Notes under the pieces: generated by a model
Told to the model about the DNA's origin: nothing
Databases searched by the model: none
What the model saw: the letters and a program-made list of their open reading frames with translations, nothing else
Assembly: GCA_965203135.1 (NCBI GenBank)
Contig: CBDBBO010000001.1
Location: 1-64,000, forward strand
Length of the DNA stretch: 64,000 nt
Source of the DNA: CATOSD01 sp965203135
Lineage (GTDB): Bacteria; Chloroflexota; Dehalococcoidia; Lucifugimonadales; CATOSD01
Direction of reading: 5' to 3'
Shown: piece after piece, positions 1-8,022 of the stretch
Layout of the letters: each line of letters begins with the position of its first letter
Position numbering within the stretch: the stretch's first letter is position 1
Translations under genes and position numbers: made by a program

Positions 1-283
1 CGGAAGTGCTTGATCTTACCGATGAAACACTCGACAAGATGACGCTCTCGGTACAGGTACTCATCGTATGAGTGCGGCGCCCTTCTGTTGGAGCGAGACG
101 GAATCACCGGGACAGCCCCATTGTCGACGACCAACTCGCGAACGTGATCGGCGTCGTATGCCGGTCGGCTATCACATGCTCACTCTCGGTACCGGATATG
201 AGTTCGGCAGCTTGAGTCACATCGTGCTCTTGTCCTGCGGTCAGCGTAAATCTCAAGGGATTGCCCAGACCATCGACACTCAC
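1..283 (-). pseudogene. IS5-family transposase, second frame (copy A), frameshifted
   Basis: This region corresponds to the C-terminal catalytic half of the transposase, which is intact in copy B. Relative to copy B one C is missing near position 161. The deletion falls inside the codons for the second catalytic aspartate motif (DRAYDAD in copy B) and throws the rest out of frame. The end of the gene lies outside the window. It is therefore a dead copy unless the deletion is a sequencing error. Confidence 0.8.
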
Positions 284-675
284 GTGGACCTTTGTAGAGA
301 ACCCGCCCCGACTTCGACCGAGGGCTTGGGACGCTTGCCCACCGTTTTTTTGGGTGCGCCAGCGGCAGAATGATGGGCCCGCACTACGGTGCTGTCGATG
401 ATGAGGTTCTCCATGTCGGGGTCATCGACAAAATACTGATGCATACGTTCCCATATCCCATGATCGCACCATCGGGCGAACCGTTTGTAGATGCTGTTCC
501 AATTGCCATATTCGGCTGGGAGCATCCTCCACTGCGCACCAGTCCGAGCAATCCACAAGACGGCCTCGATGAAACGCTTGCAATCGGCTTCCTTTCCGAC
601 GTACAAATCGGGCTGGCTACGAAGAAACTCCAGCACCTTTGGCCACTGTTCGGGAGATAGTGTGACTGTTGACAT
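280..675 (-). CDS. IS5-family transposase, first frame (copy A)
   Basis: This frame encodes the N-terminal half of a DDE transposase: a helix-rich DUF4096-like region followed by the first catalytic aspartate in the block IIDSTVVRAHH. The protein is identical to the first frame of copy B at 27023-27418. The start chosen is the ATG giving MSTVTLSPEQ; an upstream TTG in frame is less likely. An A7 run near the end of the frame is the presumed -1 slippage site that would fuse it to the second frame. In this copy the second frame is damaged, so no active enzyme is expected. Confidence 0.85.
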   Translation of the reverse strand: MSTVTLSPEQWPKVLEFLRSQPDLYVGKEADCKRFIEAVLWIARTGAQWRMLPAEYGNWNSIYKRFARWCDHGIWERMHQYFVDDPDMENLIIDSTVVRAHHSAAGAPKKTVGKRPKPSVEVGAGSLQRST

Positions 676-748
676 ATACCTAGTATAATGCAAATGTCAA
701 CACTACCTAGTTTTCTAGCTTAGAAGCCGTATCCATCTCTTGCACAAC

Positions 749-916
749 TCATCTTGCGTACTTTACCCACAGAGATAAACCGCCAAGAACCACGAGTCCA
801 ATTGCCGCAGGAACGAACCACCACTGCTGGAAGAGCCAGATCGCAGCTGTGATGAACCCGCCAAGAGCAATTAGGACACAAACGATCACCCAGAACGTGG
901 CTTCATCATTCTTCAT
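749..916 (-). CDS. small two-helix membrane protein (55 aa), unknown function
   Basis: A 55-residue frame from ATG at 916 to TGA at 749. It begins MKNDEATFWVIVCVLIALGG and shows two hydrophobic stretches, about residues 8-29 and 33-50, ending WVKYAR. It lies 10 bp downstream of the coiled-coil membrane protein gene at 927-1169 on the same strand, so the two are probably co-transcribed. No family was recognised. The coding call rests on coherent hydrophobic segments and operon-like position. Confidence 0.5.
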   Translation of the reverse strand: MKNDEATFWVIVCVLIALGGFITAAIWLFQQWWFVPAAIGLVVLGGLSLWVKYAR

Positions 917-926
917 ATCTTATGGC

Positions 927-1169
927 CTACTCGAGCAGACGAATAACTGCCGCGGCCGCGGCAGTTCCCAGACTCATGCCCGCGACTACCATGGCCAAGA
1001 GCTTCCACGCAATAGAGGAATCTAGCTGGCTGATTCTCTCAGTCAGCCGAACTTCCAAAGCTCCAATTTCCCTTGCCAAGTCCTCCTTCGCACGCGCCAA
1101 GTCCTCCTTGGTAGCCATGGACGCCATCTGTCCTTCGATGTAGCTGATTCTCTGTTCAGGTGTAGCCAT
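927..1169 (-). CDS. small coiled-coil protein with C-terminal membrane helix (80 aa)
   Basis: The protein begins MATPEQRISYIEGQ. It has a charged heptad-like coiled coil (about residues 12-52, including KEDLARAKEDLAREIG) and then one hydrophobic helix near residues 55-77. The start at 1169 was chosen because GGAGG lies five bases upstream; a longer frame exists but lacks this signal. Such coiled-coil plus tail-anchor proteins are common and usually uncharacterised. It resembles in architecture the small ORF inside the nuo operon at 22467-22670. Function unknown. Confidence 0.6.
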   Translation of the reverse strand: MATPEQRISYIEGQMASMATKEDLARAKEDLAREIGALEVRLTERISQLDSSIAWKLLAMVVAGMSLGTAAAAAVIRLLE

Positions 1170-1741
1170 CTTGGCCTCCATCTGTGTGTCAGTGTACCCG
1201 CGCCCGAACGTTCGGCCCGTATCCCGACCCAGCCGACCTGTTTCAGCCAATCCCGAATCGGTCGTCCGTCTACAGATACACTTTGGCGCAGGTCTCGCTT
1301 GGCTTCAATTCTATTCTGGCTTCGGTACAAGTTTAACGCAAACGAACATTTCTTTCAGGGCCACTTCCGCTGTAGGTGTCGCAAGTCCTCGCAAACGGCC
1401 ATTGACAGCCCCGCACATCCGTGCTATTCTCCCCACATGCCAACCATCACCAACAACCGACGCGCCGCCAGCGCCCCGGACAGCCCGGCGAAACACACCA
1501 TCCCGTTCCGCCACCAAACCCGTCGAAATCACGCCGAATACGCGCCAAATCGTGACAGCCGGGCGACATCAGCCGCTTCCAACGGAACAGCCCCCAAGTA
1601 CGAACGGCACAAAACGGAACACTTTCAGCTAAAGCCTACTTTGTACCGCGCCCGGAGCCATGCCCGCGGTTGAACTGGCCCCGCCTTCGCCATACAATAC
1701 TCCCAGCCAATCGTCCGCACCTGCACAGGAGAACTTTCGCC
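1170..1741. other. intergenic stretch without a convincing gene
   Basis: About 570 bp between the small coiled-coil gene and the TPP-enzyme gene. Open frames here are short, overlap each other on both strands and have no ribosome-binding site or recognisable motif. It may hold the promoters of the divergent genes on either side. No clear promoter, RNA gene or repeat was seen. Confidence 0.5.
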
Positions 1742-2308
1742 GTGATTCACTCGCTAGACGCCATCAAGGCCATCAACGACGGACGCGAGGACTCCGTAGT
1801 GGTCAGCACCATGACCCCCAACCGCTACTGGGAGTCCGTCTCGTCCAACAAGGACATGGACCTGCCCATCTTCGGCGCGATGGGCAAGGCGTCGTCCGTG
1901 GCCCTCGGCCTCGCGCTCGCCCGCCCCGACAAGCGCATCGTCGTGCTGGACGGCGACGGCGGCCTGCTGATGAACCTCGGCACCCTCGTCACCATCGCCG
2001 ACCAGGAGCCCGAAAACCTCGTCCACTTCGTCTTCGAAGACGGCATGTACTTCACAACCGGCGGCCAGCCGGTGCCCGGAGCCGGCAGGTTCGACCTCGC
2101 CGCCATGGCGAAGGACGCCGGCTACCTCGAGAGCTTCCAGCTGGACAACCTCGAGGACCTCGTCAACGAGCTGCCCAACATCATGAGCGCCAAGGGTCCG
2201 GTCTTCGTTTGCCTGAAGGTCTCGCACGGCGAAGAGCTGCCCGAGGTCTACATCGGCGACACCGCCGGCGCCATGCGCCGGATGGCCGCCAAGCTGCGGG
2301 AAGAGTAG
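1742..2308 (+). CDS. TPP-binding decarboxylase subunit, sulfopyruvate/phosphonopyruvate decarboxylase beta type
   Basis: This 188-residue protein is a stand-alone C-terminal thiamine-pyrophosphate domain. The TPP/Mg motif appears as LDGDGGLLMNLGTL, with the conserved GDG and downstream N. The sequence resembles the beta subunit of sulfopyruvate decarboxylase (ComE type), which needs an alpha subunit to decarboxylate a 3-sulfo- or phosphono-pyruvate-like 2-oxo acid. No alpha subunit is present nearby. The start is GTG at 1742, placed after AGGAG about ten bases upstream; a longer reading to 1670 lacks a ribosome-binding site. The following PHP gene starts 7 bp downstream and is probably co-transcribed. 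Exact substrate is not shown by the sequence. Confidence 0.75.
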   Translation: MIHSLDAIKAINDGREDSVVVSTMTPNRYWESVSSNKDMDLPIFGAMGKASSVALGLALARPDKRIVVLDGDGGLLMNLGTLVTIADQEPENLVHFVFEDGMYFTTGGQPVPGAGRFDLAAMAKDAGYLESFQLDNLEDLVNELPNIMSAKGPVFVCLKVSHGEELPEVYIGDTAGAMRRMAAKLREE

Positions 2309-2314
2309 CCCCCG

Positions 2315-2983
2315 TTGTTTGACTTCCACACGCACACCTTCCTCAGCGATGGCGTGCTCTCCCCGGTCGAGCTCATCCGGCGCGCCCTCGTTGTCGGCTA
2401 CCGCGTCATGGCCATAACCGACCACGTGGGCTCCGGCAACCTCGAGTACGTGCTGAAGGCCCTGACCATCGACTGCCGGATGGCTTCCGAGCGCTGGGAT
2501 ATCCTCGCCCTGCCGGGCGTGGAGATAACCCACACCCCGAAGGAGGACATCGACCTCCTCGCGAGAGAGGCCAGGGCGCTCGGCGCGAAGGTGGTGAACG
2601 TCCACGGCGAGACCATCGTCGAGCCGGTGGAACCGGGCACCAACCACGCCGCCGTCAGCTCCCGCCACGTCAACATCCTCGCCCACCCCGGCCTCATCAC
2701 GCCCGAAGAAGCCGCCATCGCCGCTGCCAACGGCGTCTACCTCGAGATCTCCTCACGCAGAGGCCACAGCCTCACCAACGGCCACGTCGCCCGTATCGCC
2801 CGCGCGGCGAACGCCGGCATGGTGCTGGACTCGGACACCCACGAGCCTTCCGACCTGCTGACCCGCGAGCACGCCCTCCGGGTGGCCCGCGGCGCCGGCC
2901 TCGACGAGCAGGAGGCGCTAACCCTCCTCGACGACAACCCCCGCGGCCTGCTGGCCTCCATCGGCATCGAATACGCCGGCTGA
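2315..2983 (+). CDS. PHP-domain phosphoesterase, histidinol-phosphatase family
   Basis: A 222-residue PHP-domain metal-dependent hydrolase. The first metal motif is DFHTHTFLSDG at the N-terminus, followed by ITDH, a Glu in LPGVEIT, HVNILAHPG, and a late DSDTH motif, which together match the trinuclear metal site of this family. Family members hydrolyse phosphate monoesters such as histidinol phosphate, or act as nucleases. The start is TTG at 2315, seven bases after the stop of the TPP-subunit gene, suggesting one transcript. Its specificity cannot be read from the sequence. Confidence 0.75.
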   Translation: MFDFHTHTFLSDGVLSPVELIRRALVVGYRVMAITDHVGSGNLEYVLKALTIDCRMASERWDILALPGVEITHTPKEDIDLLAREARALGAKVVNVHGETIVEPVEPGTNHAAVSSRHVNILAHPGLITPEEAAIAAANGVYLEISSRRGHSLTNGHVARIARAANAGMVLDSDTHEPSDLLTREHALRVARGAGLDEQEALTLLDDNPRGLLASIGIEYAG

Positions 2984-2993
2984 GTTCGAAAAA

Positions 2994-3032
2994 GTCCCTT
3001 CCCACTTGATGGGGGAAGGTTAGGATGGGGGT
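2994..3032 (+). repeat. REP-like repeat R1 (single copy)
   Basis: A 39-bp unit made of a C-rich then G-rich hairpin arm pair followed by GGTTAGGATGGGGGT. The same unit occurs inverted at 10687-10727, with a rearranged copy at 53925-53990 and a fragment at 55875-55892. All copies are intergenic. It sits just downstream of the PHP gene stop and could act as a transcript end or simply be a dispersed palindromic element. Confidence 0.7.
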
Positions 3033-3086
3033 AAAGGTCCTCCTCTGCCGACGCGAAAACAACGAGGGGATGATTGATGTGCTACA

Positions 3087-3476
3087 GTGTTTAGAGACGA
3101 CGAGATCAAGTACGTCGTGGCGTCAGTGGCCTTGGCTTGGGCAATCACCGTCCTGATAGGCTACTACGAGATCTTCATCAACCGAGCGGACAGCGTGCCG
3201 GCAACGGTGGTAGCAGCGATCATCGGCGCGGCCGGCGCTACCGGATTCACACTGCTGCTGGTAGGCACGTGGGAGGTGTTTTCGATGTTGGCGCGAAGAA
3301 TCAACGAAAGACGCTTGGCCGAGGCGCGGCAAGAAGGTCGGGAAGAAGAGCGCAAGCGGTTGGAGAAAGAGCGCGAGGAAGGCCGCCAGAGGTTGGAGGA
3401 AGAGCGCGCACGCCTCAGACATTGGTACGCCAACTTGCCCCAGGAAGTCCGAGACCAGTGGCCTCCACCATTCTAG
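3087..3476 (+). CDS. membrane protein with long charged coiled coil (129 aa)
   Basis: Starts with GTG at 3087. Two hydrophobic helices are evident (about residues 8-27 and 38-63), then a highly charged coiled coil rich in Glu, Arg and Lys with EREEGRQRLEEERARLR, and a C-terminal block HWYANLPQEVRDQWPPP. The next gene (3546-3812) repeats the coiled coil and this terminal block without the membrane part, so the two are paralogues. No function recognised. The coiled coil suggests oligomerisation or a scaffolding role at the membrane. Confidence 0.6.
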   Translation: MFRDDEIKYVVASVALAWAITVLIGYYEIFINRADSVPATVVAAIIGAAGATGFTLLLVGTWEVFSMLARRINERRLAEARQEGREEERKRLEKEREEGRQRLEEERARLRHWYANLPQEVRDQWPPPF

Positions 3477-3545
3477 TGGGAGAGGAAACCCCTAACCAGT
3501 CTCGGGCCCGGCGACATCTGGGGCATTCCATCTCCCTGGAGATAC

Positions 3546-3812
3546 TTGTCCGCTAAACAGATACCTATGGTCCTCTACAAATGGCTCAACAAAAGGCGCT
3601 TGGAGGCCGCACGCGAAGAAGGCTATCGCGAAGGCCGTCTATTGGGGCTTCAAAAGGCCCTTGAGGAAGAGCGGAAGTGGCGGAGGTGGTTGCAGACTGC
3701 GGTCGAGGTGTTGGCCGAAGAGAACAGGCGTCTACTAGACTGGTACGCCAACCTGCCCCCAGAGATAAAAGAGCAGGTGCCGCCACCTCCCGGCGGGAAG
3801 CGGCAACCGTAG
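3546..3812 (+). CDS. soluble coiled-coil paralogue of the preceding protein (88 aa)
   Basis: The protein is a charged helix (NKRRLEAAREEGYREGR and a second segment from EEERKWRRWLQ) ending DWYANLPPEIKEQVPPPP. This matches the C-terminal half of the protein at 3087-3476 (HWYANLPQEVRDQWPPP). It has no membrane segment. The start is uncertain: TTG at 3546 has GGAGA only three bases upstream, whereas ATG at 3567 has no clear ribosome-binding site. The pair probably arose by partial duplication. Function unknown. Confidence 0.55.
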   Translation: MSAKQIPMVLYKWLNKRRLEAAREEGYREGRLLGLQKALEEERKWRRWLQTAVEVLAEENRRLLDWYANLPPEIKEQVPPPPGGKRQP

Positions 3813-3835
3813 CCGACAGCGCCCCCTCGCGCCAC

Positions 3836-4810
3836 CTACTCCGGCAGCACCACCGAGTCCGGCTCCGCGCCCGCCGCCACGCCCGTCGTGTTCCGCACGG
3901 CGAACGCCCGGCTCTTGGCGGTCGCCTCCTGCCCGAAGCCGGCCAGGTGCGGCGTGACCAGCACCCGGTCCATGTCCAGCAGCGGATTGTCCGGACTGGT
4001 CGGCTCCTCCTCCAACACATCCAGGCCCGCTCCCGCTATCTTCCCCTGCTGCATCGCCCTGATGAGCGCCGCCTCGTCCACGACCGGCCCGCGGCAGGCG
4101 TTAATCAGCACCGCGTTAGGCTTCATCATGTCGAACTCGCGGTCGCTCAGCATCGCCCTCGTGTGCTTGTTCAGCGGCACGTGCAGCGTCACGATGTCCG
4201 ACTCGCGCAGCAGCTCGTCCCTCTCCACGCGCCGCACGTTCAACTCCCGCTCCAGCTCCGCCGGAAAATTGACCACGTCGCTGTACAGCAGCTCGCACTC
4301 CCAGCCCTGAAGCCGCCGCGCCACGCTCTGCCCGATCCGCCCGAACCCGATGATGCCCACGGTCTTGCCCGTCAGCTCGTAAGCGTCCTCGAACCAGCTC
4401 TCGCGGATGTCCCCCGCCCACTTTCGCTCCTTCACGTACTGGAGTTGTAGCTGGAGCTTCCGGTAGACGCTCACCATGAGCGTGATGGAGTGCTCGGCGA
4501 CCGCCACCGCGTTGCCCCCGCCGTTGTTCGCCACCTTGACACCCAACTCCCCCAGCGCCTGCAGGTCCATCATGTTGGTGCCCGCGCTGATGGTCTGCAC
4601 CAGCCGCAGGTTCAGGCACGCCCGCGCGAGCTCCACCGGAAACACCGACGGAATGGCGATCACCGACACGGTCTCTCGCATCTGCTCGGCCTGCTCCTCG
4701 ATGGGCAGCGTCGAGTCCACCCAGCCGATCTCGACGCCCTCCGGCGCCAGCCTGCGAAACGCCTCCAACTGCTCGCCGTCCGGGGACAGCAGCACTACCT
4801 TCGCGCTCAT
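3836..4810 (-). CDS. D-2-hydroxyacid dehydrogenase (NAD-dependent)
   Basis: A 324-residue member of the D-isomer-specific 2-hydroxyacid dehydrogenase family, related to phosphoglycerate dehydrogenase, glyoxylate reductase and similar enzymes. The Rossmann motif reads VGIIGFGRIGQSVARRL. The family blocks follow as HVPLNKHTRAM, NACRGPVVDEAAL (catalytic Arg), a Glu in LDVLEEEP, and the catalytic His in VTPHLAGF. It interconverts a 2-oxo acid and D-2-hydroxy acid in the cytosol. The start at 4810 was chosen because AGGAGG stands six bases upstream. It is divergent from the CoA-transferase cluster, with 165 bp between that probably hold both promoters. Confidence 0.85.
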   Translation of the reverse strand: MSAKVVLLSPDGEQLEAFRRLAPEGVEIGWVDSTLPIEEQAEQMRETVSVIAIPSVFPVELARACLNLRLVQTISAGTNMMDLQALGELGVKVANNGGGNAVAVAEHSITLMVSVYRKLQLQLQYVKERKWAGDIRESWFEDAYELTGKTVGIIGFGRIGQSVARRLQGWECELLYSDVVNFPAELERELNVRRVERDELLRESDIVTLHVPLNKHTRAMLSDREFDMMKPNAVLINACRGPVVDEAALIRAMQQGKIAGAGLDVLEEEPTSPDNPLLDMDRVLVTPHLAGFGQEATAKSRAFAVRNTTGVAAGAEPDSVVLPE

Positions 4811-4975
4811 CGAGTCCTCCTGTCTATTCTCTGGTAGGAGCGGGTCTGCGATCCGCCCGTTCTCGCTTGTGGTGTCGCCAGATGGGGGGATATACTCTAG
4901 TCGGCCCTTCGGACCGCGCCGCGTTGCCGGGCCGTGGGCCGGATTATACACCAATCCGGGGGATTACTCCGCTCC

Positions 4976-6175
4976 ATGAATCAGGCCGCGCTCGACGGCG
5001 TTCGCGTGCTGGACTTCACCCACCACGTGGCCGGGCCGTACTGCACCAAGCTCCTCGCCGACTTCGGCGCCGACGTCGTGAAGATTGAGCGGCCCGGAGG
5101 TGGCGACCCCGCGCGCCGCATGGGGCCGTTCGTCCGCGATGAGCCGCACCAGGATATGAGTCTGCCGTTCCTGTACCTGAATACGAGCAAGCGCGGGGTC
5201 ACCCTGAACCTGAAGACGGAGATGGGCCGGAACATCGCGCTGAGACTGGCGGCGGAGGCCGACGTCGTGGTCGAAAACTTCAGCCCCCGCGTCATGCCGT
5301 CCCTGGGCCTGGACTACGCCGCGATTCGCGAGGTCAACCCGGACGTGATCATGGTCTCCATATCCAACTTCGGCCAGTCCGGCCCCTATAGAGATCACAA
5401 GGCCACCGAGATCATCGAGTACGCCCTGGGCGGCATGGCCTACATCTTCGGCAGCCAGGACCGCGAGCCGCTCGTCCACGCCTACAACCAGGCGCAGTTC
5501 AAGGCGGGCACCAACGCCGCGTCGGCCGCCGCCATCGCAGTCTTCCATCGCATGATGACGGGCCGCGGCGACTACGTGGACCTCTCGATCCAGGAGTCGA
5601 TGACCACCGCCCTGAGGGACACCGCGTCCGTCTACTCCTACCAGGGCGGCATAAAGGCCAGGGCCGCGACCTACACCGGAGAGATGCCAAGGGGGCCCAT
5701 GACGGCGGGCAATGGCTACGTGGTGCCCATCGTGTTCGGCGGCGTGGACTGGACCGACCTGTCGGAGTTCCTGGAAGCGCCAGTCCTGGCGGACGAGCGA
5801 TTCTCCACGGCGGAGGGCCGGCGAGACAACGCGCGGGCACTGCGCGAAGAGGTGGAGCGGGCGATTGCCCGGCACGACGCCACCGACCTCTTCTACGCCG
5901 CTCACAAGCGGCGCGGCTACATCTTCGGCCTCGTGCAGGACCCGGCCCAGTTGGTCGACAATCCTCAATATCGCCACCGGCGCTACTTCGAGAAGGTCGA
6001 TCACCCCGTGGCGGGCAGCTTCCCATATCCGGGCGCGCCCTTCGAGATGAGCGGCACGCCGTGGCGCGCGCGTTCACCCGCTCCGACGCTCGGACAGCAC
6101 AACGCCGAGGTGTTCGGCGATCTGGGCCTCACCCGACACGACCTCGTCGCGCTCAGGGCCAGCGGGGATATCTAG
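4976..6175 (+). CDS. class III (CaiB/BaiF) CoA-transferase, short Gln-type subunit 1
   Basis: A 399-residue CaiB/BaiF CoA-transferase. The N-terminal Rossmann part carries GVRVLDFTHHVAGPYCTKLL and GADVVKIERP, then the family block NTSKRGVTLNL and C-terminal PAPTLGQHNAEV. In well studied members an aspartate forms the acyl-enzyme anhydride. Here the aligned position (about residue 174, in NQAQFKAG) is glutamine. The same substitution occurs at the same residue number in the protein at 8023-9249. The next gene starts 3 bp downstream and encodes a longer homologue that keeps the Asp. The pair may therefore form a heteromer with one catalytic subunit, as is known for BbsEF-type transferases (from memory). 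Substrate unknown. Confidence 0.85.
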   Translation: MNQAALDGVRVLDFTHHVAGPYCTKLLADFGADVVKIERPGGGDPARRMGPFVRDEPHQDMSLPFLYLNTSKRGVTLNLKTEMGRNIALRLAAEADVVVENFSPRVMPSLGLDYAAIREVNPDVIMVSISNFGQSGPYRDHKATEIIEYALGGMAYIFGSQDREPLVHAYNQAQFKAGTNAASAAAIAVFHRMMTGRGDYVDLSIQESMTTALRDTASVYSYQGGIKARAATYTGEMPRGPMTAGNGYVVPIVFGGVDWTDLSEFLEAPVLADERFSTAEGRRDNARALREEVERAIARHDATDLFYAAHKRRGYIFGLVQDPAQLVDNPQYRHRRYFEKVDHPVAGSFPYPGAPFEMSGTPWRARSPAPTLGQHNAEVFGDLGLTRHDLVALRASGDI

Positions 6176-6178
6176 GCC

Positions 6179-7525
6179 ATGAGTCTTCCACTGGCAGGCG
6201 TTCGCGTCGTGGAGATGGGCCAGCTCATCGCGGTGCCGCACGCCGCCAAGATGCTCGCCGACATGGGCGCGCAGGTCATCAGGGTGGAGTCGCACGCACG
6301 CCTGGAGGGGTACCGTGCCTCGGCCTTCTACGACAACGACCCGGGCCAAGCCTACTGGAACCGGGGCGCGAACTTCTACGAGCAGAACCGCAACAAGCTG
6401 GGCGTCACGCTCGACCTGTCGAAGCCCGGCGCACTGGACACGCTGCGCGACCTTATCGCCGCAAGCGACGTGTTCATCGAGAACTTCACCCCCAGGGTGA
6501 TGCGCAACTTCAAGCTGGAGTACGACGACCTGCGCTTACTGAGGCCCGATATCGTGTTCGTATCCTCCACCGGATACGGCTTTACCGGCCCGTGGTCCGC
6601 GTTCGGCGCGATTGGGCCGACGACCGAGGCCGCCTCGGGGCTGTGCCACTCCACGGGTTACGAGGGCGGGCCGCCGGAGCTTGCCGAAATGCCCTATACG
6701 GACTACACCGCCGCCGAACACACCGTGTTCGCGATAGTCGCGGCGCTGGCCCATCGCGCCCGTACCGGCAGGGGCCAGTTCGTGGACGTGTCCCAGGCCC
6801 AGGCCGCCAGCGCCACCGCGCCCGAAACGCTGATGGACTACACCGCCAACGGCAGGATCACGCGTCGCGTCGGCAACCGCCATCCGTACATGGCGCCGCA
6901 CGGCTTCTATCCGTGTCGGGGAGTGGACGCCTGGATCGCCGTAGCCGTATCTCGGGACGAGGAGTGGGCGGCCCTGTGCGGCGTCCTGGAAGCGGGCGCG
7001 CTGAGCGACGACAAACGCTTTGCTGACGCCGACTCGCGCTGGCGGTACAGGGCCGCGCTGGACGAGGCGCTGTCGGCGCTCACGCGCGGATGGGAGCACC
7101 ACGAGTTGGCTAGTCGGCTCCAGGCAGCCGGCGTGCCGGCCGGGGCCGTGCTAAACAACGCGGACCTGCTGTTCGACCCGCATCTCACGTCGAGGGGCTT
7201 CTACGAGATGTGCCAGCACCACCCGGCCGCCGACATGCCGCCGCTGCCCTACTCGAGCAGGCCGTGGAAGTTCGCGGGGGCGCCGGCCGCGCCGCGCCGT
7301 GCGGCGCCATTGCTCGGCGAGCACAACCGCCACGTGCTCGAGGACGTTCTCGGCATGGCCGGCGAGGACGTGCGTGCAATGGAGGCCAACGGCGCAATCG
7401 GCAGCGAGCCGACGCGCCCGGCGCCGACGCCATCGGTGCCAGTCGAGGAGCAGGTCCGCCTGGGCCGCATCCTCAAGCACGACCCATACCACAAACAACG
7501 TGTACGCGAGCACTACGGAAAGTAG
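6179..7525 (+). CDS. class III (CaiB/BaiF) CoA-transferase, long Asp-type subunit 1
   Basis: A 448-residue CaiB/BaiF protein starting with ATG at 6179, only 3 bp after the preceding homologue. It has GVRVVEMGQLIAVPHAAKML, GAQVIRVES, NKLGVTLDLSKPG and the C-terminal PLLGEHNRHVL. At the catalytic position it keeps aspartate (about D175 in MPYTDYTAAEH). It carries an extra C-terminal tail of about 40 residues ending in a basic stretch. Its tight coupling to the Gln-type partner suggests co-translation and possibly a two-subunit enzyme that moves CoA between organic acids. Confidence 0.85.
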   Translation: MSLPLAGVRVVEMGQLIAVPHAAKMLADMGAQVIRVESHARLEGYRASAFYDNDPGQAYWNRGANFYEQNRNKLGVTLDLSKPGALDTLRDLIAASDVFIENFTPRVMRNFKLEYDDLRLLRPDIVFVSSTGYGFTGPWSAFGAIGPTTEAASGLCHSTGYEGGPPELAEMPYTDYTAAEHTVFAIVAALAHRARTGRGQFVDVSQAQAASATAPETLMDYTANGRITRRVGNRHPYMAPHGFYPCRGVDAWIAVAVSRDEEWAALCGVLEAGALSDDKRFADADSRWRYRAALDEALSALTRGWEHHELASRLQAAGVPAGAVLNNADLLFDPHLTSRGFYEMCQHHPAADMPPLPYSSRPWKFAGAPAAPRRAAPLLGEHNRHVLEDVLGMAGEDVRAMEANGAIGSEPTRPAPTPSVPVEEQVRLGRILKHDPYHKQRVREHYGK

Positions 7526-7548
7526 GAACACAGAAGGAGGACACAGCC

Positions 7549-7914
7549 ATGAAGATCATCAGAAACGGCTCAGGACCCACGCAGGACCGCACCGACGCGC
7601 CGCTGTTCCTAGGGGGTAAGGTCACTGGCCAGTCGATAGTGAGCGGCGACAGCAACTGGTTCAGCTTCAACCTGGTCAGCTTCGCCGCCGGAGCGCGCAA
7701 CAAGTTCCACACCCACACCAGCGACCAGATTCTGTACGTCACCAGCGGCACGGGGATCGTGGCCAACGAGTCCGAGGAGGTGGAGGTCACCGAGGGCGAC
7801 ACCGCGCTCATCCCGGCCGGGGAGAAGCACTGGCACGGCGCCACCGCCGACTCCGACTTCGCCCACATCTCGCTCACCGCGCCCGATAGCGAGACCGAGA
7901 TGTTCGACGACTAG
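7549..7914 (+). CDS. small cupin-domain protein
   Basis: A 121-residue single-domain cupin. The first metal motif reads NKFHTHTSDQILYVTSGTG, with the usual glutamate replaced by glutamine, and the second reads PAGEKHWHGA. Two or three histidines remain to bind a metal. Stand-alone cupins serve as dioxygenases, isomerases or sensors. The start at 7549 follows a strong GGAGG. It lies between the two CoA-transferase pairs and 23 bp after the first pair, so it may belong to the same transcript and pathway. Substrate unknown. Confidence 0.75.
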   Translation: MKIIRNGSGPTQDRTDAPLFLGGKVTGQSIVSGDSNWFSFNLVSFAAGARNKFHTHTSDQILYVTSGTGIVANESEEVEVTEGDTALIPAGEKHWHGATADSDFAHISLTAPDSETEMFDD

Positions 7915-8022
7915 GCGCGCCTCAGTGCGCCGGTGTGGTATCATGGCGCGCAACCCCGCTGACGCCTCGCCGCGCGTCTCGGACGACGCCGGGAGCGCGG
8001 CGCGCGTGGACTAGGTGGCGCT

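Larger units (their letters stand above)
1..707 (-). mobile_element. IS5-family insertion sequence, copy A (cut by window edge)
   Basis: This is the reverse-oriented counterpart of the complete element at 26991-27798. It ends at 707 with the same terminal sequence (GGTAGTGTTGACATTT read on the minus strand) and is followed by the dinucleotide TA. About 101 bp of its other end lie outside the window. Compared by eye it is nearly identical to copy B, apart from one missing C near position 161. That deletion breaks the second transposase frame. Near-identity implies recent transposition within this genome. Confidence 0.9.

Noticed and set aside
1311..1532. 73-aa frame on the minus strand in the gap before the TPP-subunit gene
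   Set aside because: No ribosome-binding site, no motif, and overlapped by equally long frames on the other strand.
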